Positions 51,691 to 63,384 of a stretch of DNA of 64,000 nt are shown piece after piece (positions within the stretch are counted from its first letter, which is position 1; the number at the start of each line of letters is the position of its first letter). The notes beneath the pieces were generated by a model that did not search any database, was not told the origin of the DNA, and saw only the letters and a program-made list of their open reading frames with translations. A program made the position numbers and the translations under genes. Source of the DNA: Prorocentrum cordatum (Eukaryota > Sar > Dinophyceae > Prorocentrales > Prorocentraceae); contig CAUYUJ010014266.1 in assembly GCA_963575745.1 (NCBI GenBank), positions 62,001 to 126,000 of the forward strand. Reading direction: 5' to 3'.

Positions 51691-52079
51691 AATTCTCACA
51701 GAACGACGCTGCAAAGCATGAAATGATCGTGGACTGCGCCGTCTTAAACGGGACGAACTTTCCATTAGAGAGGCAGAGGAACAATGAGCAGCTGAGCTGC
51801 GCGCGAATGCACAAAACTTAAAACATGCAAAATGAACAGTCCACTCGTTTCCCCAAAGGAAACGAAGGTCAACAAACCTGTCGCCGGACAAACCCTCGAA
51901 ATCGCCAAAATTCTGAATGAAACAACAACGTCTCCTACAAAAACCTTCCGTGTTTTCACGTCGGCACGCACGGCACCTGAATCGAAAAAGCTGCTGTGTG
52001 ATTTGATTAAATCGGCAGCCTTGCGGAGGCACCTAACCCGCTGCAGTTTATCTGGCTCTTTGCAGCTTGGATCTTATTG

Positions 52080-52544
52080 TTACACCCTTGCACTCAAACG
52101 TTTTCGTCTTGTGGAAGTCCAAGATTGCAGAATCCACATCCGATGACCGAAAATACAAATGGAACACTTTGGAGACATCACGAGAATTCCGTGGGCCGGT
52201 CTAGAAATGTCCAATTGATTGGAGCGCAACTGCAAGAACCCATAAAATTCTCAATGGAAGCAATACGATCCTCCAAAATGTGCGCGGCGAAACCGACGAG
52301 AGCGATCCTCTTGTTCGCGGGTGAAAATGATCAACATTGCAACCTGACGCTTCGACAAAAAAATGCTCGAAAAACGCTGTTCGACGGTGCAGAAGCGCTC
52401 GTTCAAGTCGACCAAATCTCACTGGATTTGGGTCAACTCCTGCGTTTTCATAGCTTTCATCATGTTGATCTTGGTCTGGAGCAAATCCTTCTTGGTCACT
52501 GTATCGCGCTTCATGGACATGTTGTTGATGATGAAATGGAGCTC
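52080..52544 (-). pseudogene. LINE J/K ORF1 remnant
   Basis: Minus strand from 52544: a helical charged stretch, an RNP2-like RIALVGFAAHILEDRI at about 52310-52260, FMGSCSRYAPINWTFLDRPT, and in a shifted frame an RNP1-like block with CLQSVPFVFSVIGCGF. It aligns with the ORF1 of LINE D at 19380-19700. Truncated at its N-terminal side by LINE I. Confidence 0.55.
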
Positions 52545-52771
52545 TTTTTTTTTCTACGCAGCCTCGCAGGGATGAACCAAACCACACACGGGACACACCA
52601 GCGTCAAGCGCACTCAAAAATTAATGAACAAAAAAGGAAGAGACGGAGAGAGAAAGCGAACGAGGAAGAAAGAAGGAGGACAAGAGGAAGACGAAAGAGA
52701 GGAAGGAAGGGAGGGAAGAGGGAGCGGCAACCAGGCAAGCAAGCAGGGGGGAAGCGAGGGAGAGAAGGAGA

Positions 52772-52842
52772 GGGACGGCGCCGGACGCGCCGGGCGAGGA
52801 AAAAAACGCCTGCGGACCGAGCACCGCTCAGAACCCGCGCGG
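52772..52842 (-). other. Conserved hairpin island in LINE I 3' UTR
   Basis: Near identical to the LINE C island: plus-strand GGACGCGCCGGGCG, ACGCCTGCGGACCGAGCACC and GCTCAGAACCCGCG. Confidence 0.7.
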
Positions 52843-53014
52843 GGGGGAGGAGCAGAGGAGAGGAGGGAGGCAGCGGACGACGGCAACGACAGCAGCAAGC
52901 AGGAGAAGAGAGAAAGAAGACAAGAACAAAAAAAGAAGGGAGAGGGAGAGAGACAAGAGGGAGAGCTAGCCGGGCGGTTGCCAATCCCGGCACCGGCGCA
53001 AAGGGTGGTTAGCA

Positions 53015-54994
53015 AACGGAACGCGGCAGCTTAAAGTATTTGTCCAGTCGGGGTACGAATCAGCCAAATCCCTAAGCAAAGCTTGGAGAGGCGCTTGAAA
53101 GTCGTGGACACTTTGGGCAGCCGCAACGCTGTCTGGTAGGAGGTTATAGGTTATATACTCCTACGGAGCCAAGAACAGAGCGGCGAGCAAAATCTGGAGC
53201 ACGAAGCTGAAGCGGGTCAGCCAGGTGCCGGGCGCGACGCCGAGGAGAGCGAGGAGGAGGAGGACCGGAAGGAGAGAAGAAGGAGGAGAAGTGGGCGGGG
53301 CCATGGCAAAGCACGGCGCGGTGGATAACGCCGAGCATCGCAATGTCTCGCCGGCAGGCCAGAGGGGCCAGCGAGAAATGATATAACGCTTCATTTTCCG
53401 TTATCGCGACAGAACGAAGAAAGCTAGATTGAACAGCATCAAGAGGAGCAAGAGAGGAAGAAGAGGCGAAGTGAAAAGCGCAAGTTCGGTATTCAATAGA
53501 TGACAGAATTTGGGCTTAGTACAACAAGACGATATCAGCAGAATTATAAAAATAACGGCATCGCAACAAACTACGTAGTTTACATCCACAATCACAGATA
53601 TTGGTTTGAATGGCTTCGTGCATTAACATGCGAGGGTCAAAGACGATTCCCAACAGCTTAAATGATGCTCCACACGGACGGCTGCGAGAAATGATATGCA
53701 TGCTTTCCTTGCCAAGATCAAAAACGACCCGGTTGGCAGCGCCCCACCTGCGCAGAGAAGCTTGACACTCGTCAAGCATGCGGTGACCCTGGTCGTCTGT
53801 AACACTGTTTTCGACCACTCGGAGGGCATTGAGGTCATCCGCATAAACGAGCTCTTCAAAACCAGTGGCCCGAACGGCCATGCATGGGTCAGGAAAGAAA
53901 GCGTTCAAGAGCGGAGGCCCCAGGACAGTGCCTTGGTAAAGCATATTTTCCATGCAAACGGGCCGCGACAATTTTCCTTGAACAATGACGCGGGCGGAGC
54001 GGCGACGCAGCCAGCTAGCGAGCACTGCGAGCACAGGCTCCGGGACAGAAAACCCGCGGAGCTTAGCAAGCAGACGGGGAGCATCGACTCTATCGAAAGC
54101 GCCGCTCACGTCTGAACAGCACAGAAGGACACGGCGCCCTGAGGCAAGAGCAGCAATGCACTGCAAGACAAAATATAAAACTGCGTCTCGTGCACCCCTG
54201 CCCGGGCAGCAAGCAAACTGCCGCGCGCCAAAGCACCCGAACCTGTCAGGCTGAGGGCCAATGAGCTGCAGGAACATACGCTCCACGACTTTAGATAGCT
54301 GAAAAGTGAGTTGGATGCCCCTGTAGTTGTCAGGGTTACAAACAGCGAATTTCTTGTACAGAGGGTGCACCCAATGCTCTCGCCATTGCAAGGGCCACGC
54401 GCCTGACCACAAAATCAAACAAGCAAGCTTAGTGACAGGCACAGCCAGGCTGCTGGCACATCGTGTCAAAACGCGGGCTGGGAGAAGATCAGGACCAGTT
54501 CCGCTGTCCTGACGGAGGCCGCCGAGAACAGCACGAGCGGATCTCGTCCGAATAACGCAGGCTCCCCAGCGATCCGGTGGTATAAGCGGGATAGACAAAT
54601 CAGTAAACTCATATAAAACTGGGGCGGGAAGACGCCACTTGCTGCTAAAGGACTGTGCAAACAGATCGGCTTTAGCAGATGCAGAAAGAGCCCACGAACC
54701 ATCAGAACGCTTCAGTGGAGAGGAAGAAGGTTTATGAACGTGCGACAAAAACTCATTAGAAACCTTCCACCATTTCTTGCTTCCACGGCCGAAGGACCGG
54801 AGCTTATGGCGAATGCGTTGCGTGTGACCGCGGAATGCTTCCAGCATAACAGCGCTACAGGCGGCAGCGGCAGCCGGAAAAGAAGGCGTACCGGCGGCCT
54901 GGCGTTTCGCTCGAACCGCGTCCAGACACTGCTGATTAATCCAAGGGTGCGAAACAACTGAGGCAGCTTCAGACGACGGAATATACATATTCAT
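53015..54994 (-). pseudogene. LINE I reverse transcriptase and C-terminal region
   Basis: 492 open codons on the minus strand (54994-53516): pre-RT blocks VVSHPWINQQCLDAVRAKR and RGSKKWWKVSNEFLSHV, SGTGPDLLPARVLTRCASS, RT entry VCNPDNYRGIQLTFQLSKVVER, motif A CCSDVSGAFDRVDAPRLLA, motif B YQGTVLGPPLLNAFF and LVYADDLNALRVVE with both Asp. A stop near 53516 follows ADIVLLY (ADIVLLYKAQI-like in LINE A). The C-terminal part continues in other frames (53595-53015): NTELALFTS, LAGPSGPPARRH-like and FARRSVLGSVGVYNL. The catalytic core looks intact in this copy; damage lies in the endonuclease and C-terminus. Confidence 0.85.
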
Positions 54995-55179
54995 AAAAAA
55001 ATAAAATCATTTGAGTCAAACACGATACCACGATATCCGGCGTCGAACGGTCTATGCATGACCAATCCTGCTCACGCAATCGACGCTCGATTGAATGCCA
55101 ATCAGCATCTTTAGAAACCACAATCCCACAATCGCCGCTCGCTCTGCTCAAATATAAGCGGCGGCATGCAAACTCACCA

Positions 55180-55720
55180 TAAAGTTGCAGAATGATCAGC
55201 TACTAGTGTTAAAACCTTAGAAGTATCATGTGTGGGATGTCACACAAAAACAGAGCAAAGAGATGAAGGCCCCGTGTGGAGGCACGAATACATTCACGAC
55301 AACCCCTCTGCAGGCACCAATTTTTCAAGCGAGTGCCCTCAGGAGAGACATGACAGAGAAAGTGGGCCAATGCTTATGATGCACATTCATATCCCCTGTT
55401 CTAGTTGTTCCTACACATTGATCTACTACCGAATTCCATTCGCCGCTTAAAAATTCAATCGATTCCACTTCACCGTGGCACGGTCGACGGCACGAACAAC
55501 AAACAAGAATCGGCCCAGACTCAGTGTGCATCAAAATCCAAACACGCTCACCAGAAAGAAAACGAAAAACAAAAGAACAAGCGTCAATCGCCGAGTCCAC
55601 AGCGAATATACAAACTCCACCACCCAAACCGTCCCGGTCTCGCCGTGCCACTAAAAAATATCCGGGAAGACCTGGATGAGCGACAGATTCATCAACCAAG
55701 TCTCGGTTAAACAAATCAAA
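55180..55720 (-). pseudogene. LINE I endonuclease remnant
   Basis: Minus strand: FNRDLVDESVAHPGLPGYFL (TETWL block changed to FNRDLV by frame change), RRDRDGLGGGVCIFAVDSA, TESGPILVCCSCRRPCHGEV and TRTGDMNVHHKHW (D-x-N block kept as GDMN). It breaks after FSVMSLLRALA; the DH block and following part are scrambled by indels up to 55000. Confidence 0.7.
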
Positions 55721-56129
55721 GAAAGGAAAGACGGAAGCAAAACAATATAAACAAATAGTTCGTCTTTGTGCACTACAAAATGCTGAGTGTTCAAGTCAAA
55801 ACTATGAGGCTAGACCAATCGAAGGACGGCTCAGGCCGGGATTCGCCGCGGCCATCATCCTGAGGCAAAAAACTGTGAGACCCCAAGAAATTCTTGCAAA
55901 CTCTGTTGCCCCAAAGGGGGGCGAAGAGGAAAGGACAAAGGCACAAAGCGAAACGGAAACCAAAACGATGTCTCGACGGGTCTAGTCTTCTCAAAAAAAA
56001 CATCCTTCGCCCTGAACACTCGGCGGCCCAAGGCGGCTCGAAAATACTTCTGATCACTCGGCGAACCCAGGCAAATCGAAAATCCGTCTGAACGTCGCGG
56101 TCTAAGGCAAGTCGGGAATCCGTGTTGTC

Positions 56130-57390
56130 AGACAGCTCTACGAGTCTCCCGGCGGAACGAAAGGTTGACGGTTTACAACGGGGAGGACTACAGTGCTGCT
56201 GGTCAGAGAAATCGATTTGGAGATCAGGCGCGTCCGCTTGTCGAACCAAGAGCTCGAAAGTCGGTCTGCAGCTCGAACTAGGCCCCGAAACTATTGTATT
56301 ATTCGAGTCATCCTGAGAGTTGCTGCCGGTGTTCTGCACTTAACTCGCGCTGTAGGGTGATTCCAGGGCTGGTAATCACAGGAATCGATGCGCAAACATG
56401 AGACGCGTCCGCCTGTCGCATTTAGAACTCTGATCTCAGTTTGATACTCGAGCTGGGTTGCCAAACTGTTCGTAACTCGTAGAGCTTCCCTTAGCAAGTT
56501 ATTGCTGGAAGCTTAAGAGTAATTCCGGGAGCTGGAGAGCTAGTTGGCAAGAAAAATCTCGACGGACCTTTTGCTGACTTTTGGTCAAAATTTTGTTCTC
56601 GAAATTTGAACATTCGTTAGAGCTCTAGTATTTTTTCCCATGATATTCGATCTTATTCCCGCTCGCCATCTTGATCTCAGCTCGATCGGGTAACTTTGAA
56701 GGCCAAAAAGCAGGCAGGCGGGAACGGCCGTTTCGAGTCATCTTGATACGGGCTGTCGGTTTTCTCAAGATAACTCGAGCTTCAGGACAACTACAGAGCT
56801 GGTCAGCACAGCTAATGCATTCGGAATGATCAGGCGCGTTCGTCTGTTGAATCCAGAGGTCTGAACTCGGTCTGCTAGCCGAGCTAGGGTCGCAAACCTA
56901 TTCGTATTATTCGAATCATTGTAGCAGACGCTCTCGGTTTTTCGTACTTAACTCGATCCGTAGGGCAACCACAAAGCTGATAATCACAGAAATCGATTGA
57001 GAATTATCAAGCGCGTTCGTCTGTTTAATCAAGAGCTCTGAACTCGGCCTGCTCCCCGAACTAGGTTCGCGAACCTATTGGTATTGTTCGAATCATCTTG
57101 AGAAGTGCTCTCGGTTTTCTGTACTTAAATCATGCTGGGGAGAGCTACAGTGCTGCTGGTCACAGGAATCGATTTCGAGACATCAAGCGCGTCCGTTCGT
57201 CGAACCGAGAGCTCGGAACTCGGTCTGCTGCTCGAACGAGATCCGCGAAACTGTTGTATTATTCGAGTCATCTTGAGAGATACTCTCGGTTTTCTGCACT
57301 TAACTCAGGCTGTATGGGGGGCTGCAGAGCTGGTAATCACAAAAATCGATCCGCAGACATCAGACGCGTCCGAAGGTTGACGGTTTACCG
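56130..57390 (+). repeat. ~177-bp repeat units, plus orientation
   Basis: Diverged tandem units; the block around TTTTCTGCACTTAACTC recurs at about 56330, 56758, 56937, 57112 and 57289, spaced 175-179 bp except the first gap (428 bp, about two units plus an insert). Other shared words are GGTAATCACA.GAATCGAT, GCGCGTCCGTCTGT, GAGCTCTGAACTCGGTCTGC and TATTATTCGAGTCATC. Confidence 0.85.
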
Positions 57391-57399
57391 CCGGCGCCC

Positions 57400-57650
57400 A
57401 ATTTCCCTGAAGGCGCTTGTGCCTCCGACTCCCGCTCCCGTTTTTGGCCGTGGTAGCCGTGGCGCGCCCGGTACGTTTTGGAGCGCCCTCGAAGAGCTAT
57501 AAATGCAGATTCGGTGAGCACAGCAGCGGCAAGCAGTGGTACGGCCGAAGTTCCTGCTGAAGACGTTCCGCCGAGTGAGGCTGCCGAGCGTTTGTGAATT
57601 TTGGACCCGCCTTCGGCCGCGAGTGTTCTGGATGTAATGTCGAAAAAAAA
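57400..57650 (+). pseudogene. LINE ORF1 N-terminal fragment (D-like)
   Basis: Plus strand: LVPPTPAPVFGRGSRGAPG then, after a stop, STAAASSGTAEVPAEDVPPSE. This follows the order of LINE D ORF1 (APPTPAPAPPGVFSSALPG, AASSSGLAEVPAADVSDSE). It sits between the plus and minus blocks of the ~177-bp repeat. Non-functional; identified by layout and short matches only. Confidence 0.55.
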
Positions 57651-57769
57651 TACAGAAAAAAAACAAATTTTCAGCCGAAGTAATTTCAAATCTCTCGCAT
57701 GCAACAATCGAACGCCCCCGATGCTTCTGGATTGTCTTCTCTTCGAGCTCTGTGGCTCTCCTACACTCG

Positions 57770-58400
57770 AACAATATAAACAATTTTTAAAAACCTACCT
57801 CGAGTATCAAACCAAATTCAGAATCCGCACACGACAGGCGGATGCGTCTGATCTCGGATTCCTGATATACTATCCCTCCAGACCCCCTACAGCCCAAGTA
57901 AAAGGCAAAAACACCGGCAACACCTCACAGATCGCGAATAGTTTTGTAAATCTACTTCGGACAACATTCCAGAGGAGGACGCGGCTGATGTCTCACAATG
58001 TACTGTCATTACCAGCGCTGCAATCCCCTTGCAATCCGAGAACCCACAACATTTCTGAAGACGACTCGAACAATGCGAATAATTTCTCTAATTTGGGCAA
58101 CAAACCGAGTTCAGAACTAGAGATTCAACAAACAACACCAACTGATGATCCTAAATCAAATTCTGATCGTATCAACTCTGTAACCGTTCAGAAGGCTCGA
58201 AAAAACGATCGGAAACTAAGATTGTTTGTCTAGATAACTCGAATAATACGTATAGGTTTACGGACTTACCTCGGCTACAAAACCGAATTCAAACCTATGG
58301 ATTCAACAAACGAACACGCTTGCTCAATTTGAATCGGATAGCTGTGCTTACCAGCTATAGCTGTCGTACAACTCGAATTATGTTTTACAAACCGTCATTG
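57770..58400 (-). repeat. ~177-bp repeat units, inverted orientation
   Basis: The reverse complement of 57775-57960 contains CAGACGCATCCGCCTGTCG and GGTTTGATACTCGAGGTAGG, matching 56400-56460 of the plus-oriented block; the reverse complement of 58230-58335 matches 57008-57100 (GCGTTCGTCTGT, GAACTCGG, AACCTATTGGTATTGTTCGA type). Confidence 0.75.
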
Positions 58401-59400
58401 TGTCAACATGACTCGAAACTGCCGATTCCGCATGTGTTTTTTTTTCAGTAAAAAATACCCGATCGAACTGAGATGGAGACGGAAATAAAACCGAATATGA
58501 AAAAGAAAACTACGAAAACTCCAACGAATGTTAAAATGTGAAGAAAAACATTTTCAACCACGTCAATTGGCCTTGCTAACTAAGCCCCCAATGCGTCGGA
58601 ACTACTCTTAAGCTTCGAACAACAACTCCCTTGAAAAAAAAACTTACTTTCAAAACCATCGCTTGTGTTAATCTCACGGGTAAAAACGTTCCACAACACC
58701 TGAACGTTCTTAAACAAGCACAATACGATATATTAATATGACTTTCATTAATACTGAATGTTCAGATTCGGACAATAATCTATTCGATACAAGAATGTTC
58801 ACGAACACATAGATGTTGCATAATACAATGCAAGAATTAACATGATATATACTGAACAACATCACAAACTTGAATATATTGGAGAATAACATTTTTGATA
58901 CTGTGAATTCATACAAATAATATATCAACCATTTAATAAACACATCGAACAATAACATTTCATTGAATGTTCGACTTTCTACACTAACCTGGGAATACAA
59001 ATATTTTGTTTTGCCGAAATCTCTCCAAATTCCATTGTAACTTTCTTGCAGAAACTTTACAAAAACACTTTTGATCACGAGTAAGAATATCAGAATTTCC
59101 AAACCAACACAACGAAAAATATTTTTCTGATATCGAATCATCGTGAAATAATATTAATAATTAAGGCGAATAGAATTCTATGTAATTGGAAATTTAATTA
59201 TCATTCAAAAATCAGAAAAATCACCATTCACAAAAATGTTGTTTCTATTAAAAATAACGGTATGTTTTCACTGGCGAATTTGCACACCCCTATTCTCACA
59301 TTTCTGTCGTGTGCAACCCTTCCGGTCACATAGACGTGACACTCAAAAATTCTTGCGAAGTTTAAGAAAACATTCTCTAGATCGAGTTAGAAATCAAACA
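58400..59400. other. AT-rich island, no supported gene
   Basis: About 1 kb with clearly lower GC than the rest. A minus-strand frame of 143 codons (59141-58710) is rich in Ile, Leu, Phe, Val and Tyr with no recognisable motif, and its composition can be explained by AT content. Short words such as GAATGTTC recur (58754, 58791, 58967). Confidence 0.5.
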
Positions 59401-59493
59401 TCTACGAATTCTTGTACTTCGACAAATCCCACCAGCCCTCTGGGCGTAGGTGGTCTAGAGCAGATCCTCTTCCACCCCTCCCTCTTCCCCCTT

Positions 59494-59515
59494 GGGGAGG
59501 GGTTTACCCCTCCCC
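59494..59515. other. Hairpin with G-run
   Basis: GGGGAGGGG and CCCCTCCCC around TTTA: perfect 9-bp arms in a C/T-rich stretch. Function unknown. Confidence 0.6.
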
Positions 59516-59569
59516 CTACCCCCTCCCCTGGACCTGGACGGGGGGGGCCGCGGGTAGTTAGAGCGTCCA

Positions 59570-60085
59570 AGATGGCCCAAGACGGCTCAAAGTAGCGCAA
59601 GATCGCTCACGATGGCTCCTAAGATGGTTCCAAGAAGCCCAAAGACGGCCCCAAGATAACTCCAAGTGGCCAAACAGCTCCCCAAGGAGGCCCCGAAGAG
59701 GCCAAAATCGTCCCAAAACCTAAGGAAAATCAATGATTTTTGCTTTCTCGCCTTTTCGCTTCCGATGGCCATCCGAGGCCTGGAGATGGCTCCAAGATGG
59801 CCCAAGAGGGCCCCAAGAGAGCCCCAAAAGAGCCCCAAGACGGCCCCAAGAGCGCCCAAGAGCACTCCAAGAGCGTTCCAAGAGGGGTCCAAGAGGCGAT
59901 TTTAGGGGCTTCCGAGGGGGGGCGCTAATTAACCCCCCCTCTTGTTTGATCGACTCCCTCCAAGATGGCCCCAAAAGCGCCCCGAAGGCTCCCCAGAGCG
60001 CCTCAAGAGGGTCCCAAGAGGCGCCCAAGATGCCCCAAGGCGCCCAAAAAGCCCTCCAAGAGGCCCTCAAAAGACCCCCAAGAAG
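59570..60085. repeat. Short-period repeat based on CCAAGANGGCCC
   Basis: Imperfect 9-12 bp words such as CCAAGATGGCCCC, CCAAGAGAGCCCC and CCAAGAGCGC fill about 500 bp, interrupted at 59710-59790. Coding frames on both strands are by-products. Confidence 0.75.
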
Positions 60086-60089
60086 CTCC

Positions 60090-60200
60090 TTCCCCTCCTC
60101 CTCCTCCTCCTCCGATTCTTCCTCCTTCTTCGTCCTCCTCCTCCTCCTCTTCCCCCTCCTCCTCCTCCTCCGACGACTCCTCTTCCATCCTCCCCCTCTC
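60090..60200. repeat. CCT/CTT-rich low-complexity tract
   Basis: Runs of CTCCTC and TTCCTC; no other feature seen. Confidence 0.7.
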
Positions 60201-60635
60201 GGGGTCTGTGACAGCTTCCCCCGCCCTTTGTTTCTGCATGCTCCCCGACTTCCCTGATCACCTCAACTCCCCTGAGCATCGTTTCTGGATGGGCTCGTGG
60301 GGATACGCGAAGCGTCAACAATTTCCAATCTGGACGTCAAAAACCTGCGTTCGAGAAAGAGAAACAGACTTTAACCTAATTCAAGCACTTTTTTTCGAAC
60401 CTCCCGCTACTGGCAGTCCGGAGCCCTGTCGACTCCGGCAACACGCACGTTGGCAGTTCTGTTCGTATATGAAAAACTCCTGGCAAACGCAACTTCACTA
60501 CAATATGAAATCTGCACGGTCGAGGGCGCGAAGATCCGCAATGTCCGCACGAAACCAAATCACATTTCAGATAGACATTATCAACCATAGAAATGACCCT
60601 GTCTCGAGATATTTGAAGGAACGTCCTCTCAATAA

Positions 60636-60638
<3 letters not shown>

Positions 60639-60694
<56 letters not shown>
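60639..60694. repeat. (TA)28 microsatellite
   Basis: Uninterrupted alternating TA, followed at 60700-60830 by degenerate CAATCGATCTCA words. Confidence 0.95.
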
Positions 60695-60696
<2 letters not shown>

Positions 60697-60835
60697 CGAT
60701 GTCACCCGATCTATCTCATTCGATCGATCTCACATTTGATCTCACAATCGATGACACAATCGATCTCGCATTCGGTCTCAATATCAGCCTCACTATCGAT
60801 ATCACAATCGCTCTCGCAATCAACGTCATCATCAT

Positions 60836-61486
60836 GAGATGATGATGATGATGACGATGATGATGATGATGATGATGTTGCCCCGATGATGATGCTGACG
60901 TTGATGATGCTGATTATGATGATGATGATGACGGTGCCCTCATGATAATGACGATGTTGGTGATGATGTTGATTGATGTTGTTGATGAGGATCATCATCA
61001 ACATCATCGTCATCATCATTATCATCGGGACACAGTCATCGTCATCACCATCAGCAGCAACATCAGAATCATCATCATAATCGGGACACCATCATGATCA
61101 CCATCGTTCTCATTCAACATTATCATCGTCATCGACATCATCATCATCATCATTGGGGCACCATCATCATCATCAATATCGTCATCATCATTATTATCAC
61201 CATCGCGACACCATCAACATCACCATCATCGTCATCACCATCGTCATCATCAACTTCATCATCGGGACACCATAATCATCATCAACATCATCATCAACAT
61301 CATCATCGCCAGGACATCATTTCCATCAACATCATCATCACCAACATCATCGTAATCATCATCATCATCATCTCGTCATCATCATTTACATAATCATCAA
61401 AAGCATCATCATCCTCATCATCGGGACACTCTCATCATCATCGACACCATCATCAACATCGTCATGAACTTCATCGGGACACCAAC

Positions 61487-61526
<40 letters not shown>

Positions 61527-61545
61527 TCATCATCATCATCCTCGC
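60836..61545. repeat. (GAT)n then (ATC)n microsatellite with GGGACACC spacers
   Basis: GATGAT units on the plus strand from 60836 to about 60990, then ATCATC to 61545, so the repeat changes strand at about 60990. From 61027 GGGACAC(C) interrupts the ATC runs at intervals (61027, 61082, 61155 variant, 61263, 61424, 61475). Confidence 0.9.
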
Positions 61546-61547
61546 GG

Positions 61548-61775
61548 GAGACCGCGGGACGCCGGCGGGGCACCGCCGGGCGCCGCGGGACACCGCGGGG
61601 CACCGCGGGACACCGGCGGGACACCGCGGGCCCCCGGCCGCCCGGAAAGGGTCATTTGGTCCGGCCGCGCCTCAGCCACACGGGACACCAGCGGGGCACC
61701 GGCGGGACACCGCGGGCCACCGGCCGCCCGCAAAGGAATCATTTGGTCCGGCCGCGCCTCAGCCACAGGAGACTT
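61548..61775. repeat. GC-rich direct repeats of 87-bp period
   Basis: TCATTTGGTCCGGCCGCGCC is at 61652 and 61739; the flanking GGACACCGCGGG words repeat too. It directly follows the ATC microsatellite and reuses its GGGACACC word. Confidence 0.85.
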
Positions 61776-61896
61776 TTTCTCGCCCGCCCACGCGGCTTCG
61801 CCTCGCCCGCACGGCATGCACGAACACGAAACCGAAACCAATTTCCCGGTAGGGGGGCTCTCCGTTCCACTTTGATCTCACCCCCTCACCTCCGAT

Positions 61897-61902
61897 ATAT
61901 AT

Positions 61903-61948
<46 letters not shown>

Positions 61949-62162
61949 CATACATATATACACACAAATTTAAATAAAACATATAATATATTCTCGCGGG
62001 TGAATCTTTTGAGCTTGTGCTTCGAGTGTTCCCGTTTTTTTTTTTTTTTTTTTTTTTTTTTTTGAAAATAAATAGATGTACACACGCACACACACATATA
62101 TGTATATATACATGTATATGTATATATATATATATATATATATAAAAAATATATATATATAT
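61897..62162. repeat. TA microsatellites and 29-bp poly(T)
   Basis: TA runs at 61897-61945 and 62095-62162 and an uninterrupted T run at 62035-62063. No coding content. Confidence 0.9.
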
Positions 62163-62189
62163 GTATTGGCGGTCCGTGCCACGAAACCC

Positions 62190-62890
62190 CTCCCAGCACT
62201 ACCGGGGGGTTTCGTGCACTACCGGGGGGTTTCGTGCAGCTCGCGCCGGGTGCCGCCAGCGGCTTAGAGCACCCCCCCTTGCCGCGTTACTGGGGGGGTT
62301 CGTGCAGGCCTCCCCTGTCGCTTCACCGAGGGGCTTCGTGCAGGCCGCACTGCGTCTACCTGGGCTTCCCCGCTCCCCTCTGTGGGAGCGGGGGTGGGTT
62401 GGGGGGGCAGGCAGGGGGGCGGTTGGGAAGGGTGGCTCTCTGTCGAAGTGTGGCGTGTGCTCGCCTTGTGTTCTCTATTCGCGTCTGCTCGCCTTTGTTC
62501 CGCCGCAGCCTCTCGTATTGTGGCTCGTGGCCATGATGCGAGAGGCTGCGGGGCAACTCGCAAAGGCCGCTGTGGGGGGTCAACGGCGCGGCCGCGTAAA
62601 GAAGAGCAGTGCCGCCGTGTTCTGGCACGGCCCTGGGATGCAATGCCGCTGCCGTGTTCCAGCCTGTCCTGGCAAGATTCGCGCGTCGGGGCTGAGGTTC
62701 GCGCGTGCCGGGAGCGCGCCGCTTACGGAAGGGTTGCGTCCTTCCCGGGGGGTTTCGTGCAGCCTAGAGGAGGACGTGTTTACCGGGGGTTTCGTGCAGG
62801 CTCGCACCGGGAATGGCGCCAGTTCGAGCCCCCCCAGGAGAGATTACCGGGGGGGGGGTTCGCTCCGCACCGGGCACCGCCGACATATAT
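62190..62890. repeat. Dispersed G-rich word CCGGGGGGTTTCGTGCA
   Basis: The word or close variants occur at about 62202, 62222, 62290, 62329, 62746, 62785 and 62850, in GC-rich unassigned sequence. The open frame through it (62161-63243) runs into a TA microsatellite and is not credible as a gene. Confidence 0.7.
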
Positions 62891-62945
62891 ATATATATAC
62901 ATATGTATATATAAATATATTTATATGTATATATGTATGTATATG

Positions 62946-62991
<46 letters not shown>

Positions 62992-63195
62992 ATATATACT
63001 ACACATGCATGCATCTATATATGTATGTATATATATATACTTGTAATATTCTCGCCAATTTTACTTCGCAGTTTCAGAAATGTTATACGTATAGCCACGA
63101 CACAAAATATGACCTCGCGGGTGTGTGTGTATATAGATATGTATTACATATACTTAATCACATACATCCACATATGCAGATACATATATCTATAT
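62885..63195. repeat. TA/TATG microsatellites
   Basis: TA runs at 62885-62900, 62948-62986 and shorter tracts up to 63195, with a short unassigned stretch at 63040-63110. Confidence 0.85.
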
Positions 63196-63198
63196 ATA

Positions 63199-63384
63199 TG
63201 TTCAACAACTCAACGGCAGTGTGGCGCGGAGCGCTCGGACTAGACAAAGAGGAGCAGTGCCAACATGCTGATCATCTCACTTATTCTCTGGCCGACCTCG
63301 ACAAGGCTCCGAGACGCAGTAAGTAACAACTCGTGCCCAAGAAACAAGCTGTCGTGCCGGCGCCGCCGCGCTCTCCCAGATAAT
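63199..63384. repeat. Direct repeat, copy 1
   Basis: Starts TGTTCAACAACTCAACGGC and includes GGAGCGCTCGGACTAGACAA and AACAAGCTGTCGTGCCGGCG. Copy 2 starts 305 bp further on. Confidence 0.85.

Larger units (their letters stand above)
49728..52544 (-). mobile_element. LINE J/K, 5' part
   Basis: Continuation of the D-family LINE on the minus strand: pre-RT region and endonuclease (51300-49728), peptide-repeat array (51470-51690) and ORF1 remnant (52080-52544). At 52545 LINE I's 3' poly(A) interrupts ORF1. Confidence 0.88.
52545..56130 (-). mobile_element. LINE I, C/I-family non-LTR retrotransposon, near full length
   Basis: Minus strand. The 3' end is GCGTAG plus nine A (52545-52553) inside LINE J/K ORF1. 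It has a purine-rich (plus) 3' UTR with hairpin island (52620-52960), C-terminal region (53600-53015), RT (54994-53516), a degenerate endonuclease (55714-55325) and an upstream peptide-repeat-like part (56130-55990). ORF1 is not seen, so the copy is 5'-truncated or joined to other sequence near 56130. Confidence 0.85.

Noticed and set aside
58710-59141. 143-codon hydrophobic protein
   Set aside because: AT-rich DNA gives Ile/Leu/Phe/Tyr-rich frames by chance; no motif and no relative in the window.
62161-63243. 360-codon ORF
   Set aside because: Runs through G-rich repeats into TA microsatellites; no domain.
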